A stretch of 64,000 nt of DNA from Epiperipatus broadwayi (Eukaryota; Onychophora; Udeonychophora; Euonychophora; Peripatidae), in assembly GCA_028023455.1 (NCBI GenBank), contig JAQFVV010000111.1, positions 3,076,443 to 3,140,442 of the forward strand, in the 5' to 3' direction. Shown here piece by piece: positions 35,406 through 47,355 of this stretch. How positions within the stretch are numbered: the stretch's first letter is position 1; each line of letters begins with the position of its first letter. The notes below the pieces were generated by a model, which worked only from the letters and a program-made list of their open reading frames with translations, made no database searches and was not told where the DNA came from. The translations under genes were made by a program, and so were the position numbers.

Positions 35406-36362
35406 CTTACTATATAAAATGACTAAAACATCACATGTATCACATTTTTTTTAAAAAAATAAAATGAATAGAGAAATGTCTGACTTTCATAGTAATTTAA
35501 TATATTCTGATAATATTCCTCTTCTCCAATAATTCTTTTTCTATTGGAAATGAAATAGCAATCTTATTATCAGAAGATTATGATCTGCCTGATTATTTTG
35601 ATGACTTCAATAAAAGTCAAAAAAGATTAATAAACATGATCATATATGACATTCTAAGTCAGAAAAATGGCTTGGCTGCATTATAAAATTTATTAAATTA
35701 ATATATCTTAATGTCTTTACTTTTTGTTGCTAACATTTTTTTTTTTGACTAGCATATTACTGAAATAGTGTGTATTGGTTCAGTATATATCATGGATTCA
35801 CTGTAATTAAAATAATTTTTTTTATTTATTTATGTAGATAACAAAACATAAGTTCTTATCTGGATTTTTTGTTGAGCACTGAATCATTAGAAGCTTTAGA
35901 TATTCAGATCGTACATTGTAGATTTATTGTTTAATTGAATAATAGTTTGTTCTAAAATCTTTAATGGTTTTAATTTGAAATTTTTAGTCCATTTATCAAA
36001 ATAATATTATTTTATATATTAAAATTTCTAACTCACAGAGATTAAAGAATAGAAAAAAATTCAATTTAAAAAATATTTCACAAATTATTTGTAGCAGAAA
36101 TAATCTATTATAATAATTTAAAAATTTAACTATTATTTGTATAAAGTAATCTCATTCCTCAAGCATGATTCATAGAAATTATATGAAAAATAGAGTTCGT
36201 ATACAAATAATTGAATTATTATCATGACAAATAAAATTTTCATATATATATATTAATGTTTGAATTTTAATATTGTAATATATTATACGTATATTTATTT
36301 AAAAATAAAAATCAAGATATATAATAAATAGACACATATGTTTAAATTATCGATGAAAAATA
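35404..36362. other. AT-rich non-coding stretch
   Basis: Nothing recognisable seen. Confidence 0.5.
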
Positions 36363-36440
36363 AAGTTAATGGCTTTGAAGCACGGGAGTATTTCGAACTC
36401 CTGTTTTCAACTCGGACGTTCTACCAATAATACAAAACCA
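36363..36440 (-). repeat. tRNA-derived SINE head or relic
   Basis: Minus strand: A-box-like TATTGGTAGAACGTC, then B-box-like GGAGTTCGAAATACTCC at tRNA spacing. The acceptor is not paired. Not the same family as the Leu-like heads. Confidence 0.45.
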
Positions 36441-36469
36441 CATAGAATAATGAAACTAAAAATAATTTC

Positions 36470-36650
36470 TATAAAACAAAGATAATCTGGACCAACTGAT
36501 GATTGCTGGTTTAGCATGAAATACGTCTATTGGTGATTATTTATCTTTTCGACATATATGTGTTCAAGTGTACCAGTGATATGAAATAGAATGGTGAGCT
36601 GTGGGTGGTGTGAAGGTCTGTGTTCATATACCCTATATATTATAAAACAA
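36470..36650 (+). repeat. Family B hammerhead unit, partial
   Basis: Holds the ribozyme and the following arm (CGACATATATGTGTTCAAGT, GAAGGTCTGTGTTCATATAC). The upstream half of the unit is missing. Confidence 0.65.
36481..36540 (+). ncRNA. Hammerhead ribozyme, family B
   Basis: Stem I is ATAATC/GATTAT and CCAA/TTGG, core CTGATGA, stem II TGCT/AGCA with a T-T at 10.1-11.1, then GAAA. Stem III is weakened (ATA opposite TCT), triplet CUA. Confidence 0.65.
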
Positions 36651-36667
36651 AAGTTATAAAATAAAAA

Positions 36668-38477
36668 TACAAAGCGCATGTGCCATAGTGTAAGCTATAT
36701 TATTATTATAATTTATAAAAACATTGCACTATATAAATAAAAAATATTTACATATGTTTAAGTTTTCATCTAATAATGACATATCGTAAATAGTAAAAAT
36801 TTCGCAAGCATCATTAACAAAAATCATATAAGTAATTTAAAGTGATTAATTTAATCTTCACACTCTCAGTTCCAAATGCTTCAGATTGACTCATATATAT
36901 ATAACTTGGGTGAAAGAGGATAGAGTGATCCATTCTATTTTTTAAAAAGACTATTTTGTGTTCGGAAAGGAGACGTTCCATCAAAGCTAGGTTATTATTA
37001 TAAAAGTTAACTTTTATTTGTTTACATTAATTTAAAAAAAATAGACAAATGAATATATGTTTACTTCCACCATCTTAGTTCCATTAGCAATTTACAAAAA
37101 CATCCTTTTTTTATCATAAGAAAATCTATCGTTTTTATATTGATTTGCAGATTCATTATTGTATATGAGTTATTGACCTTTTATCCATTTAAATCTAGAT
37201 TTTTAATTTTTTTTTGTAGTTTTGTGATTAATATTTAAAATTTTTTTTAGAGTATCATTTCTTCAGTGACCAGAAATTTATTTTATCTAAATAAACTTGG
37301 ATTAAATTTTTATTTATATAATGATTTTTATTTTATAATTTTATTTATAGAATTTTGATTTTAAATGATTATCAACTTTTTTTTTTGTTAAAGTTCTTAT
37401 GGCCATCTCTTGATGGTATTTAATTTTTAAATAAAAAGGAATATCTACCTTTCGATAATTTTTACAGCATTTATTTTTAAATTTAGAAAGGTTTGATGTT
37501 GTGATATAACAATGTACTAAGATATCTCTAAATAGAATAGTATTGAAAATGATCTCATATTGATAAATGATTCATTGTTTTATGCAATAGGAAATGATTT
37601 CATTTGGGGGGGGGGGTAGTCTGTGAGAAGAATTTAATATTATTTAACAATCATTTAATTATGATAATGTAAAATCTTGTTTTAAAATTGTTAAAGTGAA
37701 TATCCTCTATATTAATTCACTAAAACATGTAATAACTATCTCAAATATTTTAGTTTTACCACTCTATCCCCTTCCCCATTTCAACATTATATCATTGCTA
37801 TCCACCAGCATAGAATTTTCAACCACTTCTCTCTTGATACCTATACATTTCAGAAACAACCTTCATTCATCAGGTGAGATTCAAGTATAGTCGAATCTCC
37901 ATTCCCATATCGATAGTGCCAAACTATTCTTACTTCACTCAGATAAAACTGGTTTCTATTCCTTATTAATATTTTGTGGAAGGGCAAATCATTGTTGCAC
38001 TTCAAGTTTTTGATTTTTTTCAGTGCATCTCTATCTCAACTCTATGATATCACAACTGTTCTCTTGCACAGAAATCCAATCTACCCTTTTTTTTATAATG
38101 CATGCATTTTAGGAACAACTTTTACTTATTAAGTGAGTTAGAAATAATTATTCTTAAATTTTTACTTTTTTATTTATTGTAGATTTTCTTGTTTAAATTC
38201 ACATTTAAAAAATTGTAAATATTTTTTCTTTTAATCTCTGATGTTACCCAAATCTGTATTTTTATACACACACTTATTTTCATATTTTAACATTTACTTT
38301 TTATATATTCAATTCTTTAAAGCACCATTAAAAAAATTCTATAACGTATTATTAAGATATATTACTTGTAATAGTTTATTTATATTAAATAGAGTAATTA
38401 TTTATTAGGAAGGAATTTCTAAAAAATTCTCAATTGTTCTTTCTTTAATTTTTTAATAAAAGACAAATCCTACATAA
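36668..38477. other. AT-rich non-coding stretch
   Basis: 36668-36750 is a diverged copy of 18005-18100. 37760-37890 and 38020-38140 are diverged direct repeats (TCTCTWTCTCAAC/ATATCA..., then AGGAACAACYTTYATTYAT...). No gene seen. Confidence 0.45.
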
Positions 38478-38556
38478 TTATATTTATATATTGAACTATT
38501 TCTATCATCTAATATTAAGTATTGAAGGTCTTTAGAAAAAAAATATTAAAATTTTC

Positions 38557-38569
38557 CAATTATATTTAA
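38557..38569. repeat. Target-site duplication, left copy
   Basis: CAATTATATTTAA. Its partner CAATTACATTTAA at 39632-39644 differs at one base. Together they bracket the hammerhead array 38570-39631 inside an F1 foldback arm. Confidence 0.7.
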
Positions 38570-38713
38570 GAGTTGAAATACAGGCATTCTTCATATACCT
38601 GGAGCTTAATTGTAAATATAGGGGATCTGAACACAGACTTTCAAGCACCATTCAACTATACACATTATCTCATACCACTGATACACATGACCACACACAC
38701 ATAGAAAAGATAA

Positions 38714-38772
38714 ATAATCACCAATATCCGTATTTCGTGAAGAACGAGCACTCATCAGTTGGTCCAGATTAT
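38714..38772 (-). ncRNA. Hammerhead ribozyme, family B, CpG-retaining copy
   Basis: Minus strand: core CTGATGA, GTG...CAC at the base of stem II (a true G-C at 10.1-11.1), GAAA. Stem I is ATAATC/GATTAT and CCAA/TTGG. The inner stem II pairs have mutated, so the fold is damaged, but it shows the ancestral CACGAAA junction. Confidence 0.65.
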
Positions 38773-39471
38773 CATCTTCCACACACATATATAATCAGTG
38801 CTCAGTTTATATTAAGATAGCAAATCTTCATTCTAGCAAATCTTCATTCTTTAATGGACAGGCTTCAATCTAATCCAACCTTCAACTCTTCAACCATCCA
38901 TAAAATTGAAAATCTGATGATGGGGAAAGTCCAAATCCCATGCTGTTGCCAATATTATTGACATTCCCATGTTGACCTCAAGTCACTCTGATCCTTCATG
39001 TGTAGGACCTTATCCATTTAAATATACAGAAGAGGGATGGACAGGATGTAGGATTAATGTGTAAGATTTGAAATACAGGCATTCTTCATATACCGGGAGC
39101 TTAATTGTAAATATAGGGGATTTGAATATAGACTTTCAAGCATCCTTCAATTATCCACACTATCTCTAAGATCCAAGTATATGAAGAATGTCTGTATTTC
39201 AAATCTTACACATTAAGCCTAAATTCTGCCCATCCTTCTTCTATGTATTTAAATGGATAAGGTTCTATACATGAGGAATCAAAGTGTCTTGACATCAACA
39301 TGGGCATGACAATAATGTTGGCATCAGCATTGGATTTTGATTTCTGTCATCAGATTTTTAGTGGTATGGGTGGCTGAAGAGTTGGAATAGATTGAATCCT
39401 GTCCATTAAAGTATGAAGATTTACTATCTTAATATAAACTGAGAACTAATTATATATATGTGTGGGAGATG

Positions 39472-39540
39472 ATAATCTGGACCAAGTGATGAGTATTGGT
39501 TCAGCATGAAATACATATATTGGTGATTATTTATCTTTTC
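39472..39540 (+). ncRNA. Hammerhead-like relic, family B
   Basis: Complete layout, but the core reads GTGATGA: C3 at 39486 is G, which is expected to abolish cleavage. Confidence 0.6.
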
Positions 39541-40095
39541 TACATGTGTGTGGTCATATGTATCAGTGGTATGAGATAGTATAGATAGTTGAAGTGTGCT
39601 TGAAAGTCTGTGTTCAAATCCCCTTTATTTACAATTACATTTAACTATTAATATACACAGGTTAGTATATGCAAAATGTTTTGAGTGGTATTATTCTTCT
39701 CTCTTCCTCAGATGTTGCTAACCTGACCAGTCACAGTACATACATGGAAATCGAACATTGGATCTTAGAATCTTGAATATTAAATTTTAAGGTAATACTT
39801 TAATTAGCAGATCTATTATATCAGAGTCAGTTATAGTGTTACCTTAAAATTCAAATATTCAAGAATATAAGAATCCAGGTTTAATTTCCATGCTTGTACT
39901 GCTATTGATCAGGCCAGCAACATCTGAAGAAAAGAGGAGAATAAGATCACTTGAAACATTGTGCATATATTAACTTAAGTGCTATTATTAACAGTTGAAT
40001 ATGATTGTAATATTTAAATAAAGTTAAATTTTTCTAAAGACATTCAATACTTAATGTTAGGTGATGGAAAGAGTCCAATACATAAATACAACTAT

Positions 40096-41219
40096 ACCAT
40101 CATCACAAACTTTTAGGAAAATTTTATATAATATTTTTTTATGTTTAGATATATTTCATTTTGTAAATTTAAATACGAATTTCAGTTTATTAAAAATATT
40201 ATCCAAAATTAATTTATAATTAAATTGCTGTTTTAATTTTTACCATTAGCAGCTAAATAAGTTTTTTTTTAAAAAAATTCAACATTGGATTATGAAAAGG
40301 GCAGTTAGAATTTATCTCATCAATCATTATGAAAAATAGTTATGCAAAATACTCAATAAGTTTCAGATTTTCTATGGCATTAAAATAAATAAATATCTAA
40401 TATATATATACACACATGCATAGGTAAAGTGTAAAACAACTTTTAAGTGGCCATTTTGTAATAAAGGCTTTTCTAGCAAACTCACACACAGTGAAACAGA
40501 TGATATTGCTGAATAGGTTTGCCATATTCCAGATGCTGGAAATTTTAATGGTTTTCCATATTTTTTTACTCTTTAGCAAAATGCATATAAATATCCATTT
40601 ATTAACATTACTGTGATTATTTGAGCAGATTCATGGGTAAGCTACCTGAAAGAAAAATTTGAAGACTTATTAAAACATCAAAGTTCTTTTATGTTTTATT
40701 TAATTTCCAATGTAGAATATGAATTAATTAATCAGAAATATTTGACATCCTCTCATGTTGTTGGTTTCTTTATAGATAAAAATATTATCTATCATCCAAT
40801 CAATATTCTTTTGAAATTAATTGTTTTATTTAACTAAATAATTGGTATTGAACAACTAACTACATTTTCTAACTAAAATAATGTTAACCTTATGGTGAAA
40901 TCTTCAATGTTTCTCAGGGAACCTTCAGCTTCATTCCAAATATCAATTGTAGATATACATTTGGCAATCCACTACATTAATTATAAACTTTAGCATTTGT
41001 ACAGTAATTACTGCTAACTGTTTATGTTGGTGAATAATAAAATGATGTTAGAAAATAATATTGTTTGTAATTTTTTTTCAAATAGATATTTTAAGATAAA
41101 ATTAAGATGGAAGCTATGAACTGATTATATACAAAATTGGAATTGCAAAAATTAAGAAGCAAACAAACAGGTTTCTGACAAATGAATAATATTTTTGCAG
41201 TGTAATTTTCTTTATACTA
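40096..41219. other. AT-rich non-coding stretch
   Basis: No gene I can support. A coding-like minus-strand frame at 40889-40971 is discussed among rejected items. Confidence 0.4.
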
Positions 41220-41600
41220 CTCTAGGGATTGATTTCTATCCACTTTTAAGTATTGTCCAGTGGTGTAAGTGGTGTAATCATAAACTTATGACCAAAGACA
41301 TGAAAAAGATATGTTATTCCCAAGATTGACATTTTGTGCTGAACCAGCATGGAGTAATTGCTCCAGATCTTAATCTCTTATACATATCTTTATAATTGTT
41401 CAATATATAAATAAATGGCCTATTTAATTGTTTTTACAACTCTGATAGAACTACTTAATGAAGTATATTAATAATTTTTATCAATCATTCATTAGATTAG
41501 AGATTACCCTAGAGAAATATTATTCAGTAAATGGGTAATTTCTACTCTAATGAATGACTAATAAAATTTTTCTGATGAATTTGTTGATTCTAATATAAAG
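41220..41600 (-). repeat. Family C unit with decayed hammerhead region
   Basis: The complement of 41228-41260 matches 7440-7470, and the complement of 41480-41530 matches 7600-7660. 41320-41395 aligns loosely with the family B ribozyme but has no CTGATGA. This suggests families B and C share ancestry. Confidence 0.45.
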
Positions 41601-42532
41601 ACTTTGGTGGGAATTTGACTATTATGCTTATGATATCAGATTTAAATCTGGATAAAATTTGCATATTTATTTAGGTAGCTAGTAAAAATTTTTTCCCCCC
41701 CATGTGGTCAATAAATGAGTAATTAGAAAAAAGAAAACTTGCAAGAATTCTTACCAACCAGTAAATGTTATTATTGTGATTACAATCTTTATTTCCGCTC
41801 TACTTCTTCAGAGAAAAGTCCAGGAAATCCTTTACCTTGAATTAGCGAGTAGGGGAAATACAATTTTAGTGTTTATCTACAATTAACATAATTCAAAAGT
41901 TTAAACTTTGAAAAGAAAAAAGATTAGCATATTAACTTCAAATTCAAAATGATTTATTTAAAAAAAAAAAGAAAAAATATGGGTAATAAAAGCTTCATAA
42001 TATGAAAAAAGATTTATTATAAATTAGAATTTAATTGGGCACATAAATGTGTATACAAAAGTTGATTTAACAATCTCATATCCGGATTGAAAAAAGAAAA
42101 TATTACAATCGCATAACAAAGAGTAGAAATAAATTAGTTTTTTTTATATCGGGTTGTTTACATTGGAAAATATTTGTATTAAAACCAAAACATTATCAGT
42201 AAATAATGTTTAATGTACCGAATATAAATTCGAAGAAATTGAAATATCACTTCATTATATTTATATGGCATCAACGAAATTTGAAGTAAACAGTAAGGTG
42301 ATATTATTAAACATTGTATATATAATAAGAGAGAGAAAATAAATCAAAACAAAAATCTATACAAGCAATCTCAGACTTATTCAAGCACATCTATACGAGG
42401 ATGCAATCCAATGATTTTAATAAAGATAATTTTGGATAAATCTTTTTTTTTTTATCTTTTAGCTTTTACTTACAGAATAATTAATTATAACTGTAAATAT
42501 CATTGATACTTTTGTAAATACATAATCAGAAG
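41601..42532. other. AT-rich non-coding stretch
   Basis: Nothing recognisable seen. Confidence 0.5.
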
Positions 42533-42605
42533 GGCCTTGCGGTGAAATAGCAGTACATTTGGATACAATGCCTGTTATCTAGATTTGAATCTAGGGTGAG
42601 TAAGA
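42533..42605 (+). repeat. tRNA-derived SINE head
   Basis: GGGCCTTGCGGTGAAATAGC (A-box side) and CTAGATTTGAATCTAGG (B-box within a paired T arm), followed by GTGAGTAAG and a T-rich tail. It resembles the tRNA-derived SINE heads known from cephalopods. Confidence 0.5.
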
Positions 42606-44485
42606 TTGGAAAGTTTTTTCAACGTACTTTCGATTTTTTTATCGCGCGACCAGTCAATAAATTTCTATTAAGTAGCCCGTTGATAGTCAATAAACTATCT
42701 TATATTGCTCAGTAAATGGATATCTAAATATCCTAGCTAGAAGTTAAATGTATATCTAGATATTTTTTGTGCGTGTTAAATGGTAAATTTACAAAAATAT
42801 ATATATATAAAAACAATCTAATTTCCATCTCCTGATAATCGGCAAGTTTTGAGCTGTCGCCAATTTATGCATCAATTTGGAAAAAGCTTCGTCCTGCCGT
42901 AAAAAATATTTAAAGGTTTTGTTTATTTTATATTTACATAATCAAGAAACGGATTTTAATAAAGTGAATGTACTTTAATTTATTTAAAAAAAAAAAAAGT
43001 GCTTTTTATTTTTTGGGGTTTATCCGCGCAATCGCGTCTATATATATATAATTATTAATATGTTAAGATATAAAAACTTCTTACAGACAAATGGTTAATC
43101 ATCCCGTTTAGGATCTATAACTTATTCCACATCATGTATTCAGAAAGTTTACTAACTACGATTGCTTACAAATAATAAAATATTATTGTCACCATGCAGG
43201 AAAAGAATAAACATATAAATAAAAATACAATTACAACTTATCCAACAAAACTATTCTGATCATAAAGTTGAAGTAAGTAGCAAAAAGTTGTTGAATGGAG
43301 CTGTCACATCAATCAATATTTTTGAAAAAGTTAAGTGAGGTGAAGTTTGAAAAAATCATTTCTTATCTCAGATTTAATTGATAAAAATTAAAACAGGCTC
43401 TTTGAGCACTTTTGATGTGTGATCATCACCCTACACAGTCAAAAAACTTTCATATCCTTTTTTAAGGCAATGAATATTGTAAAACTACTGAAAGAACAGT
43501 TTGAGTAGTAAGAAGTTACATTTTTACCTATGGAAAACTCCTTATGGTGCACATACCCATTATGGCTATCTGCACCAACCCATTATTCAAAACCTCATTT
43601 TTCTATTGAATGATTATAATGAGATTCTACTTTGACTAGTAAATTTAGTGATTTCTATGCAGCTTTGAATTTTCTTACACTAGTTTATATGTATATATAA
43701 GACTAATTTTATATATTCATTTCTATCATATATTCACAACTTGTCAATGGTCCATATATATATATATATAGGGTTAATTGTTATCTTGTGAATAATAATT
43801 TGTGATTTGACACAATTTTTTCAATTATGAATTTTTTTGAAAAACTTAATATTTTTTTATATAAAAAAATTACAAATGAAAAGTAAATTTCCTACTTACA
43901 TGATATGAAAAATTCAGGCTGGGATCATTAAAAGTAGTCGGGATGAAAAACCTAGTATAATTCTAGATATTGCAGTGCAGATTGTTTAATCTTTTTTCAT
44001 TTTTTCACTGCTAAAGAAATTATCTTCTCATAATATATAAATTAAAAATGCTAAATGATGAAATATCTTCAAAATCTGAGGGCCTAGAAATTAGAAAAAA
44101 ATCATTAGTATTCAACTCAGTACCAAAATCTATCTTTTAATCATTAAATCAAATAAATAGAGAAGAAAAAAATTAAATGTTATTATTTAAACAAAAAAAT
44201 CATCTCACATTTGTTATTAAAAACATAGTACATATTTTTTGCAAGGGAATAAAAAGAAAAGACTGACTTAATTTACATATGTGTGTCCATTGGGTATCCC
44301 ACTAATATGAAATAAAAAAAAATTATAAACATTACAAAAATTTAAAAATGCTTGTAATTTGCAAGACACTGCCTGCACCCATTAGAGGTACAATTTTTTT
44401 AAAATAAAATCTCTATACCTTATGGTGTATCTTTATAAACTTTAACCTATATTTTACAATATAATGATTGATATGATAATAAATA
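42606..44485. other. AT-rich non-coding stretch
   Basis: No gene, RNA or clear repeat seen. Confidence 0.5.
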
Positions 44486-44689
44486 AAATTTGTTAATTGT
44501 GATTATTAAAATATTATTTTATGCATCAGAATTAAAAAAATTTGAGCTAGTCATGTTTTAAAGATTTAATTTGACATGTAGGCTACAACATGATATAATG
44601 ACATTTAAATTTAGTAGTTTAATATTAGCTAAAATTTTTATAATTCTGGTGCATAAAATAATATTTTAATAATCACAATTAACAAATTT
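44486..44689. repeat. MITE-like element F4 with 50-bp inverted ends
   Basis: AAATTTGTTAATTGTGATTA and the next 30 bases (to about 44534) are the complement of about 44640-44689, nearly perfect. The middle of about 100 bp is unrelated. No ORF. Confidence 0.75.
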
Positions 44690-46192
44690 CATATTAAAAA
44701 TCATTTAATAAAAACATTACTATATTAAAATTCTAGTAGCGGTATTTTCTTAGTAATGAAGTACAATTATTTTATTGATGTAATCTAGCTACCTGAATTC
44801 TTGAGCAAGTATTTCAAGATCATGCCTTCAGGGATTTAATATCTTTTGCAATGCGTCTAAATTAGAAATGATAATAGCCACTGCAGACATGTATTTTATT
44901 TAATTAAATAAGATATTTATAAGGAATTAATTATGGGCAGACATTGATTTGAGAGTGAATTTATGTCATATAATGTAGAGATGGAGTCATACTTATAATA
45001 ATAAAATTAATAATAAGGAAACACGTGGTGTGTTTAGAACTGCGAGGCGAATGTGGCAGTACATTAAAACTGCAGAGCCAATGGATGAATTTAAAATAAT
45101 GGGCTGGCATTTGCCATAGGCCCAAAGGTAAAGAGGTCACATAAGCATCATCAGGTGCAAGGGTCTGTGCCACAAATACTCCCTGACTGCATGATGGGTG
45201 TCAAGCCCTACAGTAACATTCATTATGTCCACTTGTGTAGGACTACTAGGATTCAGTAAATACTGTGTGATCCAGAATATCCAAGGCTCAAAGATAGATT
45301 ATCGCATCTCTAAACTATAACACATGGATAACTAACATAATATACTGTTAAGATTTAATATAAAATTTATGACTCGGTCTTACATTACCAATATTTAATA
45401 AATAACTTATTTTGCTCTCAAAGAAATGTACTTAATGGATTTATCAAAATAATTTTTTTATTTAAAATTAAAAGCAAGTTTAAAAAGGTAATTGTAAGTT
45501 GGGGTGGTTATTCTAAGAACTAATATGTCTGCCACCTGCTCCATAGTAGACTCCTGCATTTACAATAAGTGAAACAATGAATGCATGTCGGTTAATATGA
45601 AAACAACTGAAACAAAATAATCTAATATAAATAAATATTAATCATAGGATTTGCAGGACACACATTCATTATTTCATGTAATCATGTATTTATCTATTAA
45701 AGAATTATGGTGATTTCTGAGCTGACCAGTCAACAGAAGTATATAAAAGAAATTTACTATTTGGTTATTGCACAAGTTGGCAACCATTTTAATTAGATTT
45801 ATATTTAAAATTTGGTGAGACCTGGTTGGAAATCTTATCGGCATGCTATTATTAAATAATAAAAAAATGTAAAAGTAGAAATACACAACCAAGAAGTAGA
45901 CAGAGTTAGGTAAGCTAGATTATTAAAAGAATTTACAGAATAGATTAACAATTAATTTTATCAGTGTACAATTTATATAAAGTTAGCTATAGCTTATGGA
46001 TAGAATTTAGAGTACTCTAGAGACCTTTGGGTACAGGTACTTGTTTTATAAGGATCTTTTCATGTTCCATGGTCAGTTGCAAATTGTTCATTAGTTTAAA
46101 CAGTAGCAGTCCTTTCCCGCATTCAGGTTATGGATTCATTTCAATAGTAGCAGCAGCTTTCCGATTATTTGGACAGCAAATCCTCATGATTC
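44690..46192. other. Non-coding stretch
   Basis: 45000-45280 is less AT-rich and has a 70-codon minus frame (44961-45173) of unknown kind. Nothing else seen. Confidence 0.4.
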
Positions 46193-46460
46193 AATTTTTT
46201 TTATTATTTATTTATCTATTTTCATTTTTTTTAAACTTCATATAATAATTCTTATGCAGACTTAAACAATAATTTATATATGTGCTGGATATAATATACT
46301 TTTATTTTTATTTATTTTTAATTTTGAATATTTAAAAATATAAATATGGATTTGTGTTTATAATAATGCATACTTGTTAAGCACAAATATGTCTTTATCT
46401 ATTTAATATATATACTTATTGCAAGTATATATGTATATATATTTTTTGTATTTGGGTTTG
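46193..46460 (+). repeat. Long direct repeat, left copy (LTR candidate)
   Basis: Matches 52231-52500 with a handful of substitutions and short T-run differences. Contains TTCTTATGCAGACTTAAACA and GTTAAGCACAAATATGTC. Confidence 0.75.
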
Positions 46461-46989
46461 TATTTAAACACTGATACTACCTAAAATTAAACCATAATAT
46501 AAAAATAAAGGATGTACTATTTGTTTTATAAGTAATGCTTTTGTAATTTATTTGAAAGAGTATTAATATTTTATTCTTATTTTTCTTTTAGTGCCAAAGT
46601 CATTATGAAATTAATTGAATTCACAATTTAATAGAGGATAACTACGTATTTCATTTATTATTTAGTCTTTAAGTTACTTACACATATTATTATTCATTGA
46701 TATGTTTAGATATACATAAATTTACTTATTTGATGTGTATATTGGATTTAATAGAATTCCCCTTGTTTCTGATATATATTTGATTAGTTGGTCATATCAA
46801 TCTTGAGAATAAATTATAAGGATATATCTCATTGCTCTGTATGATTTTAGATTCATTTCACGTATAGCTAGTTGGAAGGGCATATAAACAATTTATTTAA
46901 ATAAAACTGGGATAATTGTATCTTTCTTCATTTAAATTATACAATTTATTATATTAGGCTTTCTCAACAATTGGATTCATTTAGATTGC

Positions 46990-47355
46990 ATATATTCCAT
47001 TACATTTATCATCCAATGTTTGAAGCATTATTTTCTTCTCATATATTGACGTTCCATTACATTTGATGTGTAATATGTTTATATGATATATTGTCCATTA
47101 CATTTGACACCACAAACTATAGGTCCCAATTAACTGATGATTGGTAAAATGGAGTAAAAGTACGTTCCATTACATTTGGATGCCACAACGTGGTCAGCAT
47201 AATATGTTTGTTCAATTGTCCATTACATTTGGCACCTCAAAGTTAGGGGCTTAGTTAACTAATGATTATTGTTGCAAAAGTTCATATGTTTATTATCATT
47301 TGAGATCATATATAAAGATACATTCCATTACATTTGGCACAACAACGTGGACTCG
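46990..47355 (+). repeat. Six-fold CCATTACATTT repeat cluster with PBS-like site
   Basis: The motif starts near 46995, 47052, 47094, 47165, 47220 and 47323. Two copies continue as TGG...CAACGTGG (47165 and 47323), like a primer-binding site complementary to a tRNA 3' end. Confidence 0.55.

Larger units (their letters stand above)
38570..39631. mobile_element. Family B hammerhead array inserted in F1: minus units then plus unit
   Basis: A full minus unit from 38570 (period about 492 to the next GAAATACAGGCATTCTTCAT at about 39067) and a truncated minus unit, then a switch near 39165 to a plus unit. The plus part ends at AAATCCCCTTTATTTA. The 13-bp duplication and interruption of an independent element show it arrived as one insertion. 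Confidence 0.75.
38478..40095. repeat. Foldback element F1, copy split by a family B array
   Basis: Outer left arm at 38478-38569 (GAACTATTTCTATCATCTAA, with TTAAGTATTGAAGG). It resumes after the inserted array at 39632 with the inner left arm, B-box relic and full right arm to about 40095 (ending ATTGTATTTATG in complement). Confidence 0.7.

Noticed and set aside
37606-37617. G-run as a quadruplex or PPT
   Set aside because: It is an isolated run of G with no neighbouring G-tracts or LTR features.
40603-40971. Possible terminal exons of a minus-strand gene (40889-40971, then 40645 down to a stop at 40617-40619 and AATAAA)
   Set aside because: The reading phases do not join (the spliced frame meets a stop at once), and the donor GTTAAC is weak.
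41560-41600. CTGATGA at about 41571 as another hammerhead
   Set aside because: No GAAA at suitable distance and no stem II hairpin.
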